Below, piece by piece: positions 15,658 through 27,234 of a stretch of 64,000 bases of DNA. A program made the translations under genes and the position numbers. Source of the DNA: Promicromonospora sukumoe (GTDB lineage Bacteria > Actinomycetota > Actinomycetes > Actinomycetales > Cellulomonadaceae). The notes beneath the pieces are model-generated. The model made no database searches. It was not told where the DNA came from and was given only the letters and a program-made list of their open reading frames with translations. How positions within the stretch are numbered: the stretch's first letter is position 1; every line of letters begins with the position of its first letter. The DNA lies in NCBI RefSeq assembly GCF_014137995.1, contig NZ_JACGWV010000001.1:2914001-2978000 (forward strand). The letters are read 5' to 3'.

Positions 15658-15663
15658 AGCCTA
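15658..15663 (-). promoter_or_regulatory. -10 TAGGCT before pyk
   Basis: TAGGCT ends 6 nt before the ATG (gap GGAGAC). Either the transcript is leaderless or the GGAG serves a start further upstream; the spacing matches the leaderless pattern seen repeatedly here. Confidence 0.45.
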
Positions 15664-15722
15664 GGCATGGTGGGCGCCAACGCGCCCTGTGGGGGTGTAC
15701 AACTCCCGGTGAAGTTCTCGGG

Positions 15723-17201
15723 TCACGATCGCAGAGCGAGCGTGCGCGGGCGCACCGGGGCGGGCAGCTCTGTGCTGCCCTGGAGGTAGGTGTCGGCCGC
15801 GGCGGCCGCGGCGCGGCCCTCCGCGATGGCCCACACGATGAGGGACTGTCCGCGACCGGCATCGCCGGCGACGAACACACCCGGGAGGCTTGCAGCGTAG
15901 TCGTCGCCGCGGGCAACCAGGCCACGCTCCGTGATCTCGATGCCGGTCTGCTCCTCGAGCACGCCGACCTCGGGGCCGGTGAAGCCCATGGCCACGAGCA
16001 CCAGGTCCGCGGGGATCTCGTGCTCGGTGCCGGCCTTGGGGGCGCGGCGGCCGTCGGGCAGGTACTCGGTCTCGGCGACCTTCAGCGCACGGACGTTCCC
16101 GTCCGCGTCGGCGACGAGCTCGACCGTGGAGGCCAGGTACGTGCGCTCGCCGCCCTCCTCGTGCGAGGTCGAGACCTCGAACAGGATGGGGTCGGTGGGC
16201 CACGGCTGGTGCGGCAGGCGCTCGAGCGGCGGCTTCTTGCCGATCGCGAGCGTGGTGACGCTCGCGGCGCCCTGGCGCAGCGCGGTGCCGAGGCAGTCGG
16301 AGCCGGTGTCGCCGCCGCCGATGATGACGACGTGCTTGCCGGCCGCGGTCGGCGCGCCCTCGGGCAGCACGTCCGGGGTACCGTCGGCGACCGCCTTGTT
16401 GGCGGGCGTCAGGAAGTCCATCGCGAAGTGGACGCCGGCCAGGTCCCGCCCGGGCACGGACAGCTCGCGCGGCACGGTGGCGCCGGTGGCGACCACGACC
16501 GCGTCGAACCGGCGACGCAGGGCGTCCCAGCTGATGTCCTCGCCGATGGACACGCCCGCGCGGAAGCGGGTGCCCTCGGCCTCCATCTGCGCCAGCCGGC
16601 GGTCGATGTGCAGCTTCTCGAGCTTGAAGTCCGGGATGCCGTAGCGCAGGAGGCCGCCGATGGCGTCGTCCCGCTCGTAGACGACGACGGTGTGGCCGGC
16701 GCGCGTGAGCTGCTGCGCGGCGGCCAGGCCCGCGGGGCCCGAGCCGACGACGGCGACCGTGGAGCCCGTGAGGCGCTCCGGGACGTGTGGCGTGACCAGG
16801 CCACGCGCGAACGCCTCGTCGATGATCGAGACCTCGACGTTCTTGATCGTCACCGCGGGCTGGTTGATGCTCAGCACGCAGGACGACTCGCACGGCGCCG
16901 GGCACACGCGGCCGGTGAACTCCGGGAAGTTGTTCGTGGCGTGCAGGCGGTCGATCGCGTCGCCCCACTGCCCGCGCCACACCAGGTCGTTCCAGTCGGG
17001 GATCAGGTTGCCCAGCGGGCAGCCCTGGTGGCAGAACGGCACGCCGCAGTCCATGCAGCGGCCGGCCTGCTCCTTCAGGAACGCCTGGCCCTCCTCGCGG
17101 TGCGCGTGCGTGTCCTTCCAGTCACGCAGCCGCACCTCGACGGGCCGGTTCGGCGGGAGCTCCCGCTCCCGGACCTTCAGAAATCCTCGGGGGTCAGCCA
17201 C
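15723..17201 (-). CDS. gltD: Glutamate synthase, small (NADPH) subunit
   Basis: This 492-residue flavoprotein passes electrons from NADPH to the large subunit for glutamate synthesis from glutamine and 2-oxoglutarate. The N-terminal iron-sulfur part has [21 protein letters not shown] and [10 protein letters not shown]. The FAD fold begins [17 protein letters not shown] (about 148) and the NADPH fold [15 protein letters not shown] (about 290). The GTG start overlaps the end of gltB by 8 bp, so the two subunits are translationally coupled. Confidence 0.97.
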   Translation of the reverse strand: MADPRGFLKVRERELPPNRPVEVRLRDWKDTHAHREEGQAFLKEQAGRCMDCGVPFCHQGCPLGNLIPDWNDLVWRGQWGDAIDRLHATNNFPEFTGRVCPAPCESSCVLSINQPAVTIKNVEVSIIDEAFARGLVTPHVPERLTGSTVAVVGSGPAGLAAAQQLTRAGHTVVVYERDDAIGGLLRYGIPDFKLEKLHIDRRLAQMEAEGTRFRAGVSIGEDISWDALRRRFDAVVVATGATVPRELSVPGRDLAGVHFAMDFLTPANKAVADGTPDVLPEGAPTAAGKHVVIIGGGDTGSDCLGTALRQGAASVTTLAIGKKPPLERLPHQPWPTDPILFEVSTSHEEGGERTYLASTVELVADADGNVRALKVAETEYLPDGRRAPKAGTEHEIPADLVLVAMGFTGPEVGVLEEQTGIEITERGLVARGDDYAASLPGVFVAGDAGRGQSLIVWAIAEGRAAAAAADTYLQGSTELPAPVRPRTLALRS

Positions 17202-20200
17202 GTGCCACCTCCATGATCTGGTTCCACACGGACGGGTCCCACTGGGTCTTGCCCGAGATGTCGGTGCCGTCGGCCTCGGCCTCGGCGAGGGCGAGGCGCA
17301 CGCGCGCCCAGCCCGGGGGCAGCAGCCGGCTGAACCGGCCCCGCGCGGCGGCGGGGTCCGCGAGCAGCTCGGCCGCGACGGCCGAGCCCGTCTCGGCCAG
17401 GTGCCGCTCCAGGAGCCCGCGCACGGTCTCCCAGTCGGCGTCGTCCAGGACGGCGACGGCGAGCTCGCCCGCCTCCAGCGCCGCCTGGTTGACGCGGGAG
17501 ACCCGCAGGTCCAGGAAGAACGCGGTACCGCCGGACATGCCGGCGCCGACGTTGCGGCCCGTGGGCCCGAGCACCAGCACGGTGCCGCCGGTCATGTACT
17601 CGCAGGCGTGGTCGCCCACGCCCTCGGAGACCAGGGTCGCGCCGGAGTTGCGCACCCCGAACCGCTCCCCCACGCGTCCGCGCAGGTAGACCTCGCCGGA
17701 CGTCGCGCCGTAGCCGATGACGTTGCCCGCGATGACGTCGGCGCCGCCCAGGACGGCCGCCTTGTCGGGGCGCACCGCCACGCGGCCGCCCGACAGGCCC
17801 TTGCCGACGTAGTCGTTGGCGTCGCCGAACAGGCGCAGCGTGATGCCGCGCGGCAGGAACGCGCCGAGCGACTGGCCGGCCGACCCGGTCAGCGTCACCT
17901 CGATGGTGTCGTCGGGCAGGCCCTGGCCGCGGTACCGCTTGGTCACCTCGTGGCCCAGCATCGTGCCGACGGTGCGGTTCACGTTCCGCACGGGCAGCTC
18001 GATGGCGACCCGCTCGCCGCGCTCCAGGGCCGGGGCGGCCGCCGCGATGAGCTGGTTGTCCAGCGCGCGGGCCAGGCCGTGGTCCTGCACCCGGGTGTGG
18101 CGCAGGGACGAGCCCTCCTTGAGCTGCGGCATGGCGAGCACGGGCGTCAGGTCGAGACCCTGCGCCTTCCAGTGGTCGACCGCCTTGCGGGTGTCGAGCA
18201 CCTGCACCTGGCCCACGGCCTCCTCGAGGCTGCGGAACCCGAGCGCCGCCAGGTGCTCGCGCACCTCCTGGGCGATGAACTCGAAGAAGTTCACGACGAA
18301 CTCCGGCTTGCCGGTGAACCGGCTGCGCAGCTCCGGGTTCTGCGTGGCGACGCCCACGGGACAGGTGTCCAGGTGACAGACCCGCATCATGACGCAGCCC
18401 GAGACCACCATCGGCGCCGTCGCGAAGCCGAACTCCTCGGCCCCGAGCAGCGCCGCGACGATCACGTCGCGGCCGGTCTTCATCTGGCCGTCGACCTGCA
18501 CCACGATGCGGTCGCGCAGGTCGTTGAGCACGAGCGTCTGCTGGGTCTCGGCCAGGCCGATCTCCCAGGGCGTGCCGGCGTGCTTGAGCGACGTGAGCGG
18601 CGAGGCGCCCGTGCCGCCGTCGTGCCCCGAGATGAGGACGACGTCGGCGTGCGCCTTGGACACACCCGTGGCCACGGTGCCCACGCCGAACTCGCTGACC
18701 AGCTTCACGTGCACGCGCGCCGATGGGTTGGCGTTCTTCGCGTCGTGGATCAGCTGCGCCAGGTCCTCGATCGAGTAGATGTCGTGGTGCGGCGGCGGCG
18801 AGATGAGGCCGACGCCGGGGGTCGAGTGCCGGGTCGCGGCGACCCAGGGGTACACCTTGTTCCCGGGGAGCTGGCCGCCCTCGCCGGGCTTGGCGCCCTG
18901 GGCGAGCTTGAGCTGGATGTCGGTGGCCTGCGTGAGGTACTCCGACGTCACGCCGAAGCGGCCCGACGCGATCTGCTTGACGCGCGAGCGGCGCTCGTCG
19001 TCGTACAGGCGCTCCGGGTCCTCGCCGCCCTCGCCCGTGTTGGAGCGCCCGCCGAGGCGGTTCATCGCGATGGCGAGGGTCTCGTGCGCCTCGGCCGAGA
19101 TGGAGCCGTAGGACATGGCGCCCGTGTTGAACAGCCTGACGATCTCGCTGACCGGCTGGACCTCGTCGATCGGCACCGGCTCGCGGTCCGGGCTGAAGCG
19201 CAGCAGGCCGCGCAGCGTCATCAGGCGGTTGGACTGCTCGTCCACGCGCCGCGTGTACTGCCGGAAGATGTCCATCCGGCCCGAGCGCGTCGCGTGCTGC
19301 AGGCGGAACACCGTCTCGGGGTCGAACAGGTGGTCCTCGCCGTCGCGCCGCCACTGGTACTCGCCGCCCGTGGTGAGGCGCTCGCCCGGCTTCTTGTTGC
19401 CCGACGGCGGGTACGCCTCGGCGTGCCGCGCCGCGACCTCGGCCGCGATGACGTCCAGGCCGATGCCGCCGAGCCGCGACGTCGTGCCCGTGAAGTAGTC
19501 CTCGACCAGGTCGTGGGACAGGCCCACGGCCTCGAAGATCTGGGCGCCGCGGTACGACATGATCGTCGAGATGCCCATCTTGGACATCACCTTGAGCACG
19601 CCCTTGCCGAGCGCCTTGATGAGGTTCGCGACGGCCTGCTGCGGCGTGACGTCCAGGTACCCGCGGTGGGCGAGGTCCTCGACCGTCTCCATCGCGAGGT
19701 AGGGGTTCACGGCGGCCGCGCCGTAGCCGATGAGCAGCGCGACGTGGTGCACCTCGCGCACGTCGCCGGCCTCGACCACGAGCGAGACCCGGTTGCGGGT
19801 GTGCTTGCGCACCAGGTGGTGGTGCACGGCGCTGGTCAGGAGCAGCGACGGGATCGGCGCCAGCTCGGAGTTGGCGTCGCGGTCCGAGAGCACGAGGAAG
19901 CTCGCGCCCTCCTCCACGTACCGGTCGACGTCGGCGAAGATCGCCTCGAGCCGGGCCAGCAGCGCGCCGCCGCCGCCCGAGACGTCGTACAGGCCCTGGA
20001 TGGTCTCGGCCTGGAACAGGCCCTCCAGCTCGCGGTCGCGCTCGACGTGCACGACCTTGGCGAGCTGGTCGTTGTCGAGCACCGGGAAGCCGAGGACGAG
20101 CTTGCGCGCGTGCTCCGGCAGGTCGGCCAGCAGGTTCGGCTCCGGGCCGATGGCGCTGCCGATGGCCGTGACCAGCTCCTCGCGGATCGCGTCCAGCGGC

Positions 20201-21777
20201 GGGTTGGTCACCTGCGCGAACATCTGCGTGAAGTAGTCGAACAGCAGCCGCGGGCGCTGCGAGAGCACCGCGACGGGCGTGTCCGAGCCCATGGCGCCGA
20301 GCGGCTCGCCGCCCGTGGTCGCCATCGGCGACAGGATGATCTTGAGCTCTTCCTCGGTGTAGCCGAACGCCCGCTGGCGACGGCGGACCGAGGCCGGGCT
20401 GTGCGCCACGTGCTCGCGGTCCGGCAGCTCGTCGAGGTAGACCGAGTGCTCGCGGATCCAGTCCCCGTAGGGGTGCATGGCGGCGAGGCTCGACTTGACC
20501 TCCTCGTCCTCGACGATGCGGCCCGAGCCGGTGTCGACGAGGAACATCTTGCCGGGCTCCAGGCGGCCCTTGCGGACCACGGTGGCGGGGTCGATGTCGA
20601 GCACGCCGGCCTCGGAGGCCAGGACGACGAGGCCGTCCTCGGTGACCCACCAGCGCCCGGGGCGCAGGCCGTTGCGGTCGAGCACGGCGCCGATCAGGGT
20701 GCCGTCGGTGAACGTGAGGGAGGCGGGGCCGTCCCACGGCTCGATGAGGTTCGCGTTGTACTGGTAGAAGGCCCGCAGGGCGGGGTCCATGCCGGGGTTG
20801 TTCTCCCAGGCCTCCGGCACCATCATCAGCACCGAGTGCGGCAGCGACCGTCCCGACAGGTGCAGCAGCTCCAGCACCTCGTCGAAGCTGGCCGAGTCGC
20901 TCGCGCCGGGCGAGCAGACCGGCTGCAGCGGCGCGAGGTCGCCGAGCAGGTCGGACTCCATGGTGCCCTCGCGCGCCGCCACCCAGTTGCGGTTGCCGCG
21001 CACGGTGTTGATCTCGCCGTTGTGTGCGAGCAGGCGGAACGGCTGGGCCAGGGGCCACGACGGGAACGTGTTCGTGGAGAACCGCGAGTGCACCAGCGCC
21101 AGCTCCGTGGCGTACCGCGGGTCCGACAGGTCGGGGAAGAACGGCTCGAGCTGCGCCGTCGTCAGCATGCCCTTGTACGTCAGGGTGCGGGCGCTGAGCG
21201 AGGCGAAGTACAGACCGACCTCGTTCTCCGCCCGCTTGCGCAGGCGGTAGCAGCGGCGGTCCAGGTCGATCCCGGACAGGCTGCGCGAGGGGTCGGCCAC
21301 GACGATCTGGCGGAACACCGGCATCGAGGCGCGCGCCGTGGGGCCGACGATCCCGGCGTCCACCGGGACGTCGCGCCACGCGAGCACGTCGAGCTTCTCC
21401 TCGGCGGCCAGCGCCTCGACGCGAGCCACCATGGCGTCGCGCTCGTCGTCGTCGGTCGGCAGGAACGCCGTACCGATCGCGTACATCCCGGCGGGCGGCA
21501 GGTCCACCCCCACGACGTCCCGGACGAACGCGTCGGGGATCTGGGTGAGGATGCCGGCGCCGTCGCCGCTGTCCTCCTCCGCCCCCACCGCGCCGCGGTG
21601 GTCGAGGTTCAGCAGGGCGGTGAGCCCGGCATCGACGATGTCGCGGCCGGGCGTTCCGCGCAGGGTCGCCACGAAGGCGACGCCGCACGCGTCGTGCTCG
21701 GCGGCCGGGTCGTACAGGCCACCCTCAAACGTCTGCGTGGGCAGCCCAACCCTCTGTGACGGCAACGGCTTGGTCAT
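17194..21777 (-). CDS. gltB: Glutamate synthase, large subunit
   Basis: This 1527-residue enzyme hydrolyses glutamine and channels ammonia to 2-oxoglutarate. A propeptide precedes the nucleophile Cys31 in [14 protein letters not shown] (class II amidotransferase domain, about 31-430). The central domain and FMN/iron-sulfur barrel follow ([42 protein letters not shown], and the cysteines in [15 protein letters not shown]). The C-terminal beta-helix carries glycine repeats ([14 protein letters not shown]). ATG at 21777 is preceded by GAGGACCC. It is the first gene of gltBD. Confidence 0.97.
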   Translation of the reverse strand: MTKPLPSQRVGLPTQTFEGGLYDPAAEHDACGVAFVATLRGTPGRDIVDAGLTALLNLDHRGAVGAEEDSGDGAGILTQIPDAFVRDVVGVDLPPAGMYAIGTAFLPTDDDERDAMVARVEALAAEEKLDVLAWRDVPVDAGIVGPTARASMPVFRQIVVADPSRSLSGIDLDRRCYRLRKRAENEVGLYFASLSARTLTYKGMLTTAQLEPFFPDLSDPRYATELALVHSRFSTNTFPSWPLAQPFRLLAHNGEINTVRGNRNWVAAREGTMESDLLGDLAPLQPVCSPGASDSASFDEVLELLHLSGRSLPHSVLMMVPEAWENNPGMDPALRAFYQYNANLIEPWDGPASLTFTDGTLIGAVLDRNGLRPGRWWVTEDGLVVLASEAGVLDIDPATVVRKGRLEPGKMFLVDTGSGRIVEDEEVKSSLAAMHPYGDWIREHSVYLDELPDREHVAHSPASVRRRQRAFGYTEEELKIILSPMATTGGEPLGAMGSDTPVAVLSQRPRLLFDYFTQMFAQVTNPPLDAIREELVTAIGSAIGPEPNLLADLPEHARKLVLGFPVLDNDQLAKVVHVERDRELEGLFQAETIQGLYDVSGGGGALLARLEAIFADVDRYVEEGASFLVLSDRDANSELAPIPSLLLTSAVHHHLVRKHTRNRVSLVVEAGDVREVHHVALLIGYGAAAVNPYLAMETVEDLAHRGYLDVTPQQAVANLIKALGKGVLKVMSKMGISTIMSYRGAQIFEAVGLSHDLVEDYFTGTTSRLGGIGLDVIAAEVAARHAEAYPPSGNKKPGERLTTGGEYQWRRDGEDHLFDPETVFRLQHATRSGRMDIFRQYTRRVDEQSNRLMTLRGLLRFSPDREPVPIDEVQPVSEIVRLFNTGAMSYGSISAEAHETLAIAMNRLGGRSNTGEGGEDPERLYDDERRSRVKQIASGRFGVTSEYLTQATDIQLKLAQGAKPGEGGQLPGNKVYPWVAATRHSTPGVGLISPPPHHDIYSIEDLAQLIHDAKNANPSARVHVKLVSEFGVGTVATGVSKAHADVVLISGHDGGTGASPLTSLKHAGTPWEIGLAETQQTLVLNDLRDRIVVQVDGQMKTGRDVIVAALLGAEEFGFATAPMVVSGCVMMRVCHLDTCPVGVATQNPELRSRFTGKPEFVVNFFEFIAQEVREHLAALGFRSLEEAVGQVQVLDTRKAVDHWKAQGLDLTPVLAMPQLKEGSSLRHTRVQDHGLARALDNQLIAAAAPALERGERVAIELPVRNVNRTVGTMLGHEVTKRYRGQGLPDDTIEVTLTGSAGQSLGAFLPRGITLRLFGDANDYVGKGLSGGRVAVRPDKAAVLGGADVIAGNVIGYGATSGEVYLRGRVGERFGVRNSGATLVSEGVGDHACEYMTGGTVLVLGPTGRNVGAGMSGGTAFFLDLRVSRVNQAALEAGELAVAVLDDADWETVRGLLERHLAETGSAVAAELLADPAAARGRFSRLLPPGWARVRLALAEAEADGTDISGKTQWDPSVWNQIMEVARG

Positions 21778-21892
21778 GGGTCCTCACAGGCACTCGGCCG
21801 CAGCCGAGCGCAGTTCCTTGCGGTGGTCCGGGACGACGGCGGCCCGGTCGGTCAGGGGGCTCGTCGTCCGGTGGTCCCGGCGGTCGCGCCCC

Positions 21893-22969
21893 TCAGGTGC
21901 GCACGGAGGCGTCCGCGTCGGACTCCTCCTGTGCTGCTGTCTTCTCTTCCTCCGGCTCGGCCGCGGCCTCGCCGGTCCCTTCGACTCCTGGGTCAGGCTC
22001 CGGCTCGGCCCGTGGGCCGGCCGGCGGTTCGTCGTCCTCCGGTCGCAGCCGTACCGACTCTTCCCTGGTGGGGAACCTCCGAGCCAGCACGATCGAGACC
22101 ACCAGGGCCGCCAGGCCCAGAAGGATCGAGGTCCAGACGTTGAGGCGGAGCCCCAGCACCTGCTCCGCATCGTCGATGCGGAGCATCTCGATCCAGACCC
22201 GTCCGAGAGTGTAGAGCAGGACGTACGCCCAGAATACCCGCCCATGACCCAACCTGAACCGACGGTCGAGAAACAGCAGAACTCCGGCCATCGCGACGTT
22301 CCACAGGAGTTCGTACAGGAACGTCGGGTGGAAGAGGGTGCCCTCCGGGTAGGCCACGCCGGTGGCCGGGTTGGGCACGAGGTACTCGGCGTCGATGTGC
22401 AGGCCCCAGGGCAGCTCGGTGGGGCGCCCGTACAGCTCCTGGTTGAACCAGTTGCCGAGGCGGCCCACGGCCTGCGCGATCAGGAGGCCCGGCGCCACGG
22501 CGTCGGCGAACGAGGACAGCCGGACGCCCAGCCTGCGGCAGCCGATCCAGGCGCCGACGGCGCCGAGCGCCACCGCGCCCCAGATGCCGAGGCCGCCCTC
22601 CCAGACGTAGAGCGCCTTGACGGGGTCGCCGCCGCCCGAGAAGTTCTCGCCGAAGTACCGGTCCGGGGACGACAGCACGTGGTAGACACGGCCCCCGACG
22701 ATGCCGAACGGCACCGCCCAGAAGGCGATCTCCAGGACGTCCTCCGGGTTGCCGCCGCGCGCCTTCCAGCGCCGGGCGGTCATCCAGACGGCGAGCACGA
22801 TGCCCGCCAGGATCGCCAGCGCGTAGGCGCGCAGCGGGAAGATGCCCAGGTACCAGGTGTGCTCGGCTGGGCTCGGGATCTGGGTCGCGGGGGCCTCGGG
22901 GAGCGCGGCGGACAACGCGGCAGGCAGCTCGACGGTCAGAGCGGCCGGCAGGGCGGTCAGCAGCGTCAC
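21893..22969 (-). CDS. lgt: Prolipoprotein diacylglyceryl transferase
   Basis: This 358-residue membrane enzyme adds diacylglycerol to the lipobox cysteine of lipoproteins. It has about seven hydrophobic helices and the Lgt signature around QAVGRLGNWFNQELYGRPT. The H-x-x-x-L-Y-E segment HPTFLYELLWN is also present. An acidic, glutamate-rich tail of about 70 residues follows the last helix and is not part of the catalytic fold; such tails are frequent in actinobacterial Lgt. The GTG start overlaps the stop of trpA by 4 bp. Confidence 0.95.
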   Translation of the reverse strand: MTLLTALPAALTVELPAALSAALPEAPATQIPSPAEHTWYLGIFPLRAYALAILAGIVLAVWMTARRWKARGGNPEDVLEIAFWAVPFGIVGGRVYHVLSSPDRYFGENFSGGGDPVKALYVWEGGLGIWGAVALGAVGAWIGCRRLGVRLSSFADAVAPGLLIAQAVGRLGNWFNQELYGRPTELPWGLHIDAEYLVPNPATGVAYPEGTLFHPTFLYELLWNVAMAGVLLFLDRRFRLGHGRVFWAYVLLYTLGRVWIEMLRIDDAEQVLGLRLNVWTSILLGLAALVVSIVLARRFPTREESVRLRPEDDEPPAGPRAEPEPDPGVEGTGEAAAEPEEEKTAAQEESDADASVRT

Positions 22970-23886
22970 AGGGCCTCTCCGGAGGTGGTCGTCGCGCCGG
23001 CGGGGGTGTCGGCGGGCGCGTGAGCGCGAGCCGACCGTACCCCGGCCGCGAGGTCCTCCGTCACCTCGGCCAGATTCGTGAGACGGACCGCCCACTCGTC
23101 GTCCGGCAGCGGGCCGTCCGACAGCAGCGGGCGGACGAGCGCCGAGCCGACGATGACGCCGTCGGCGAAGCGGCCGACCTCGGTGGCCTGCGCCCCCGTG
23201 GCGACACCCAGGCCCACGCAGACGTTCGTCGCGCCGGCGGCGCGCGTGTCGGCCACGAGCTGCTCGGCGCGCGAGCCCACCTCGCTGCGCACCCCGGTCA
23301 CGCCCATGAGCGACGCCGCGTAGACGAACCCGCGCGACTGGCCCGCGGTCAGCCGCAGCCGCTCCGGCGTCGAGCTGGGCGCCACGAGGAACACGCGGTC
23401 CAGCCCGTGCGCCTCGCTCGCCGCGATCCAGTCGGCGCCCTCGTCCGGGATGAGGTCGGGCGTGATCAGCCCGGCGCCGCCCGCGGCGGCCAGGTCGCGC
23501 GCGAACGCGTCCGCGCCGTACTTGAGCACCGGGTTCCAGTACGTCATCACCAGCACGGGCACGTGCGGGGCGTAGGCGGTCAGCTCCGCCACCACCCGGA
23601 ACACGTCCCGCACGTGCGCGCCCGCGTCGAGCGCGCCCTGCGCCGCGGCCTGGATCACCGGGCCGTCGAGCACCGGGTCGGTGTACGGGATGCCGAGCTC
23701 GATGATGTCCACGCCGTGGTCGACGAGGGTCTTCAGCGCCTCGATCGACCGGTCGACGCTCGGATAGCCCACCGGCAGGTAGCCCACGAGGGCCGGCCGG
23801 TTCTCCTGCTCGCGCAGGCGGGCGATCAGGTCAGCGGTCGCGGACCGCGTGTGCGGCCCCGAGGCCTGTTCCGTCACGGTGCTCAT
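22966..23886 (-). CDS. trpA: Tryptophan synthase, alpha subunit
   Basis: This 306-residue TIM-barrel enzyme cleaves indole-3-glycerol phosphate to indole, which is channelled to TrpB. The catalytic glutamate is in [17 protein letters not shown] and the second catalytic Asp lies in the [10 protein letters not shown] region; phosphate binding is at GLGVATG and [10 protein letters not shown]. The ATG overlaps the trpB stop (ATGA) and its own stop overlaps lgt (GTGA). The C-terminal 35 residues are a low-complexity tail. Confidence 0.96.
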   Translation of the reverse strand: MSTVTEQASGPHTRSATADLIARLREQENRPALVGYLPVGYPSVDRSIEALKTLVDHGVDIIELGIPYTDPVLDGPVIQAAAQGALDAGAHVRDVFRVVAELTAYAPHVPVLVMTYWNPVLKYGADAFARDLAAAGGAGLITPDLIPDEGADWIAASEAHGLDRVFLVAPSSTPERLRLTAGQSRGFVYAASLMGVTGVRSEVGSRAEQLVADTRAAGATNVCVGLGVATGAQATEVGRFADGVIVGSALVRPLLSDGPLPDDEWAVRLTNLAEVTEDLAAGVRSARAHAPADTPAGATTTSGEAL

Positions 23887-25181
23887 CCCCGGCCCTCCTG
23901 CCGTTCCAGCTCTTCCGCCGCCGCGCCGCCCTCGGCGCCGTCCAGCAGCCCGAACCAGCGGGCCGCCGTCGCCACGTCCTTGTCGCCGCGGCCGGACAGG
24001 TTCACGAGGAGCACGAGCGGCTCGCCGTCCGGACCGGTGCGGCCCTGCGCCGCCGCGGCCTGGCCCACCCGCAGCGCGCCCGCGAGGGCGTGCGCCGACT
24101 CGATCGCCGGGATGATGCCCTCGGTGCGGCACAGGAGACGGAACGCCTCCATGGCCTCGTCGTCGGTCACCGGCTCGTAGGTGGCCCGGCCCAGGTCGTG
24201 CAGCCAGGAGTGGGCGGGGCCGACGCTCGGGTAGTCCAGGCCCGCCGACACCGAGTGGCTGGGCAGGGTCTGGCCCTCGTCGTCCTGCAGCAGGTAGGAC
24301 TTGGCGCCGTGCAGCACGCCCAGCGCGCCGCCGCTGAACCGGGCCGCGTGCCGGCCCGACTCGATGCCCTCGCCGCCCGCCTCGAAGCCGCGCAGCTCCA
24401 CGCCCTCGTCGTCGAGGAACGCGTTGAAGATGCCGAGCGCGTTGGAGCCGCCGCCGACGCACGCCGCGACGACGTCGGGCAGGCGGCCGGCGCGCTCCAG
24501 GATCTGCTCGCGCGCCTCCTCGCCGATGATGCGGTGGAACTGGCGCACCATCTCGGGGAACGGGTGCGGGCCCGTGACGGTGCCCAGCAGGTAGTGCGTG
24601 CTCTCGACGTTGGCGACCCAGTCGCGCAGGGCCTCGTTGATCGCGTCCTTGAGGGTGCGCGAGCCGATCTTCACCGGCACGACCTCGGCGCCGAGCAGGC
24701 GCATGCGCGCCACGTTCAGCGCCTGCCGCCGGGTGTCCTCCTCGCCCATGTAGACCACGCACTCGAGGTCCATCAGGGCGGCCGCCGTGGCGGTGGCGAC
24801 GCCGTGCTGGCCCGCCCCCGTCTCGGCGATGAGGCGCTTCTTGCCCATGCGCTTGACCAGGAGCGCCTGGCCCAGCACGTTGTTGATCTTGTGCGACCCG
24901 GTGTGGTTGAGGTCCTCGCGCTTCAGGAACACGCGCACCGCGCCCGTGTCGCCGCCGCCGGCGTGCGCGGCGAAGCGCGGCACCTCGGTCAGCGGGCTGG
25001 GGCGGCCGGTGTACTCCCGGTGCAGGCGCTGCAGCTCGGCCGCGAACGCGGGGTCCTCGGCCGCCTTGCGGAACTCGGTCTCCAGCTCGTCGAGCGCGGC
25101 GATGAGCGCCTCGGGCACGAAGCGCCCGCCGTACTGACCGAAGTACGGGCCGGAGACGTCGGAAAGCTTCACGTGGGTCAC
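23883..25181 (-). CDS. trpB: Tryptophan synthase, beta subunit
   Basis: This 432-residue PLP enzyme joins indole and serine to tryptophan. The PLP lysine is in [15 protein letters not shown], the catalytic motif [11 protein letters not shown] follows, and the phosphate-binding loop is [10 protein letters not shown]. The GTG at 25181 has AGAGGA 7 nt upstream. It starts 11 bp after the trpC stop and overlaps trpA by 4 bp, so trpC-trpB-trpA form one operon. Confidence 0.97.
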   Translation of the reverse strand: MTHVKLSDVSGPYFGQYGGRFVPEALIAALDELETEFRKAAEDPAFAAELQRLHREYTGRPSPLTEVPRFAAHAGGGDTGAVRVFLKREDLNHTGSHKINNVLGQALLVKRMGKKRLIAETGAGQHGVATATAAALMDLECVVYMGEEDTRRQALNVARMRLLGAEVVPVKIGSRTLKDAINEALRDWVANVESTHYLLGTVTGPHPFPEMVRQFHRIIGEEAREQILERAGRLPDVVAACVGGGSNALGIFNAFLDDEGVELRGFEAGGEGIESGRHAARFSGGALGVLHGAKSYLLQDDEGQTLPSHSVSAGLDYPSVGPAHSWLHDLGRATYEPVTDDEAMEAFRLLCRTEGIIPAIESAHALAGALRVGQAAAAQGRTGPDGEPLVLLVNLSGRGDKDVATAARWFGLLDGAEGGAAAEELERQEGRG

Positions 25182-25192
25182 CTCGGGTCCTC

Positions 25193-26008
25193 TCAGGCGG
25201 GTCGGACGGACCGCAGCGACGGGTGGGAGCCCGCGGCGACGAGGTCGGCCACCGAGGCGCGCGGGGCGCCGTCGGTCACGAGAGCCTCGCCCACCAGGAC
25301 GCCGTCCGCCCCGGCCCGGGCCATCTCCATCACGTCGTGCGGACCGCGGATGCCGGACTCGGCGATCTTGACCACGTCGTCCGGGATGTACTCGGCGAGG
25401 CTGCGGAACAGGCCGCGGTCCAGCTCGAGCGTCTTCAGGTTGCGGGCGTTGACGCCCACGACGCGCGCCCCGGCGTCGACCGCCCGGCGCACCTCCTCGA
25501 GGTTGTGCGTCTCCACCAGCGCGGTCATGCCGAGCGAGTGCACCCGCTCGACCAGCGACTCGAGCACCGTCTGCTCCAGTGCCGCCACGATGATCAGCAC
25601 CAGGTCCGCCCCGTGCGCCCGCGCCTCCCAGACCTGGTACGGCGTCACGATGAAGTCCTTGCGCAGCACCGGCACGTCCACCCGGCCGCGCACCGCGTCG
25701 AAGTCGGCCAGCGAGCCGTTGAACCGGCGCTGCTCGGTGAGCACCGAGATGGCCGAGGCGCCGCCGGTCTCGTACTCGACGGCGAGCGCCGCCGGGTCGG
25801 CGATCGGTGCCAGCGAGCCCTTGCTGGGGCTCGAGCGCTTGACCTCGGCGATCACCGAGAGCGCGTCTGCCTGCCTGAGGCGGCCGAGGCACTCGAGGGC
25901 CCCGGGCACCGCGTTGGCGCGCTCCTTGAGCGCGTCGAGAGACACACGTGCCTCACGCTCCGCGAGGTCCTCACGAACCCCCGCGACGATGTCCTCCAGG
26001 ACCGACAT
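25193..26008 (-). CDS. trpC: Indole-3-glycerol phosphate synthase
   Basis: This 271-residue TIM barrel converts CdRP to indole-3-glycerol phosphate, the step before TrpA. Family motifs include [34 protein letters not shown] and [11 protein letters not shown] at 26008 has a strong GGGGAGG ribosome site. It opens the trpCBA block; a double hairpin lies 120 nt upstream. Confidence 0.97.
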   Translation of the reverse strand: MSVLEDIVAGVREDLAEREARVSLDALKERANAVPGALECLGRLRQADALSVIAEVKRSSPSKGSLAPIADPAALAVEYETGGASAISVLTEQRRFNGSLADFDAVRGRVDVPVLRKDFIVTPYQVWEARAHGADLVLIIVAALEQTVLESLVERVHSLGMTALVETHNLEEVRRAVDAGARVVGVNARNLKTLELDRGLFRSLAEYIPDDVVKIAESGIRGPHDVMEMARAGADGVLVGEALVTDGAPRASVADLVAAGSHPSLRSVRPA

Positions 26009-26124
26009 GTAATGAGCCTCCCCGTGCCCTTGCTCTGCCTCGGCATGCGGCCTCGTGCGCCTGATCACGCCCCGTGCGTCCGCTGGGACGTGTGCCCCAT
26101 GGCCATGGTAGGCGGATCAGGGGT

Positions 26125-26163
26125 GTGGTCCTGACCACTCCCGGACCGTGAGACGACGGTCCG
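26125..26163 (-). terminator. Two adjacent hairpins between DUF2752 gene and trpC
   Basis: CGGACCGT-(6 nt)-ACGGTCCG (26142-26163) and GTGGTC-CT-GACCAC (26125-26138) are both perfect. They lie 37-75 nt past the DUF2752 stop and upstream of trpC, so they may terminate the upstream transcript or form a leader structure for trpC. I found no tryptophan-rich leader peptide here. Confidence 0.45.
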
Positions 26164-26199
26164 TCAGATCCCGGGCGGTGCCCTGGTCGGGGCGCCGGA

Positions 26200-26631
26200 T
26201 CAGACCCAGGGGGTCAGGTACGGCTGCAGCCCGGGCAGGTTGCGCGCCACGAGGAACGCGAGCGCGACCCCCAGCGTGACCCAGCCGGCGGTGCTCGACA
26301 GGCCGCGGAACGGCCGGCCGCGGACCGCCGCCACCAGCCAGGCGAGCCACACGACCACGACCACCGGGGCGGTCACGGTCCACAGCGCGTTGGCCGACCA
26401 GGCGCCCGCGAGGTCGAGGTGCGCCAGGTCGTGCGTGGCCCGCAGCCCGCCGCACAGCGGGCAGGCCAGGCCGGTCAGCTCCAGCAGCGGGCAGAACCCG
26501 TAGGAGCCGGCGACGTGCGGGTCGCGCAGCGCCACCAGCAGGGTGGCGGCGCCGACGGCCGCCCCGGCCAGGAGCGGCGCCCGCAGTGCGGGCGCCGCCG
26601 GCCGGACGGCGGTCTCAGGAATTCGTCCCAC
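26200..26631 (-). CDS. DUF2752 membrane protein
   Basis: This 143-residue protein has about three membrane helices and the DUF2752 signature CPLLELTGLACPLCGGLRA with the following H-x-L-x-x-L-D segment. The paired cysteines could bind a metal or form a disulfide; function is unknown. Its GTG start overlaps the end of the upstream small gene by 17 bp. A DUF2752 gene between trpE and trpC is a recurring arrangement in actinobacteria. Confidence 0.82.
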   Translation of the reverse strand: MGRIPETAVRPAAPALRAPLLAGAAVGAATLLVALRDPHVAGSYGFCPLLELTGLACPLCGGLRATHDLAHLDLAGAWSANALWTVTAPVVVVVWLAWLVAAVRGRPFRGLSSTAGWVTLGVALAFLVARNLPGLQPYLTPWV

Positions 26632-26908
26632 CCGCCAGGAAGCGGGCGATGACGAGCCCGATCACGACCACGAGGATCGCGAGGGACAGCCAGCCCAGCA
26701 CGACGCCGGTCAGTGCCATCCCCTCGTTGTTGGCCTCGCCGTCACGGACGGCGCGGCGGCCCTGGTTGCCGACGATGATCGCGGGGATGCCCGTGAGGAC
26801 ACCCAGCAGGAGCACGATCGACGAGATGCCCAGCACCAGCGACCAGACCCCCAGGTTGTTGCGGGGGTAGGCGGCGGACGGCGCGGCGGCCATCTCCAGG
26901 GCGGTCAT
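26615..26908 (-). CDS. DUF4190 small membrane protein
   Basis: This 97-residue protein has two hydrophobic helices (LGVWSLVLGISSIVLLLGVL and ALTGVVLGWLSLAILVVVIG) joined by the short loop NQGRRAVRDGEANNEG, the usual DUF4190 pattern. Function is unknown. It overlaps the next gene by 17 bp and starts only 4 bp after the preceding gene, so the small membrane genes form one transcript. Confidence 0.8.
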   Translation of the reverse strand: MTALEMAAAPSAAYPRNNLGVWSLVLGISSIVLLLGVLTGIPAIIVGNQGRRAVRDGEANNEGMALTGVVLGWLSLAILVVVIGLVIARFLAGGTNS

Positions 26909-26912
26909 GCGG

Positions 26913-27173
26913 CTACCGCCGGACCGGCTTCTGGCCCAGCCCCAGGTTGCGGAGCACGAGGCCGATGATCAGCGAGGCGCCGACGACGACGAAGCCGAGC
27001 ACGAACAGGACCAGCCAGGCCGACCAGGTCTGTGCCACCACGACGCCCCACGAGGAGATCAGCACACCCAGCGTGATCCCGACCATGGTGACCCACGCGG
27101 CGACCGTGTGGCCGTGGTTGGTCGGCGGGACGCCCGGCGGCAGGTAGGCGATCTCAGGCTTGTTCTCGGTCAT
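26913..27173 (-). CDS. HGxxPAAW-family small membrane protein
   Basis: This 86-residue protein has two membrane helices and the motif NHGHTVAAW, a variant of the HGxxPAAW motif that names the family. It occurs beside trp genes in many actinobacteria; a role linked to tryptophan metabolism or transport is suspected only from context. A short stem (AGCCGT-GA-ACGGCT) follows the stop of the upstream gene. Confidence 0.78.
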   Translation of the reverse strand: MTENKPEIAYLPPGVPPTNHGHTVAAWVTMVGITLGVLISSWGVVVAQTWSAWLVLFVLGFVVVGASLIIGLVLRNLGLGQKPVRR

Positions 27174-27234
27174 CGCAGGTTTGATGCCTTTCGTGTCGTG
27201 CGGTACGCGCCCAGCCTAGCCGTTCACGGCTGGG

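Noticed and set aside
16690..21759. A very long open frame on the plus strand (about 1690 codons) opposite gltB
   Set aside because: It is antisense to a clear gltB with all family motifs; its protein is an Arg/Ala/Gly/His/Val-rich shadow typical of high-GC DNA.
26009..26199. Trp attenuator with a tryptophan-rich leader peptide before trpC
   Set aside because: The hairpins are real, but the short frames here contain no run of Trp codons.
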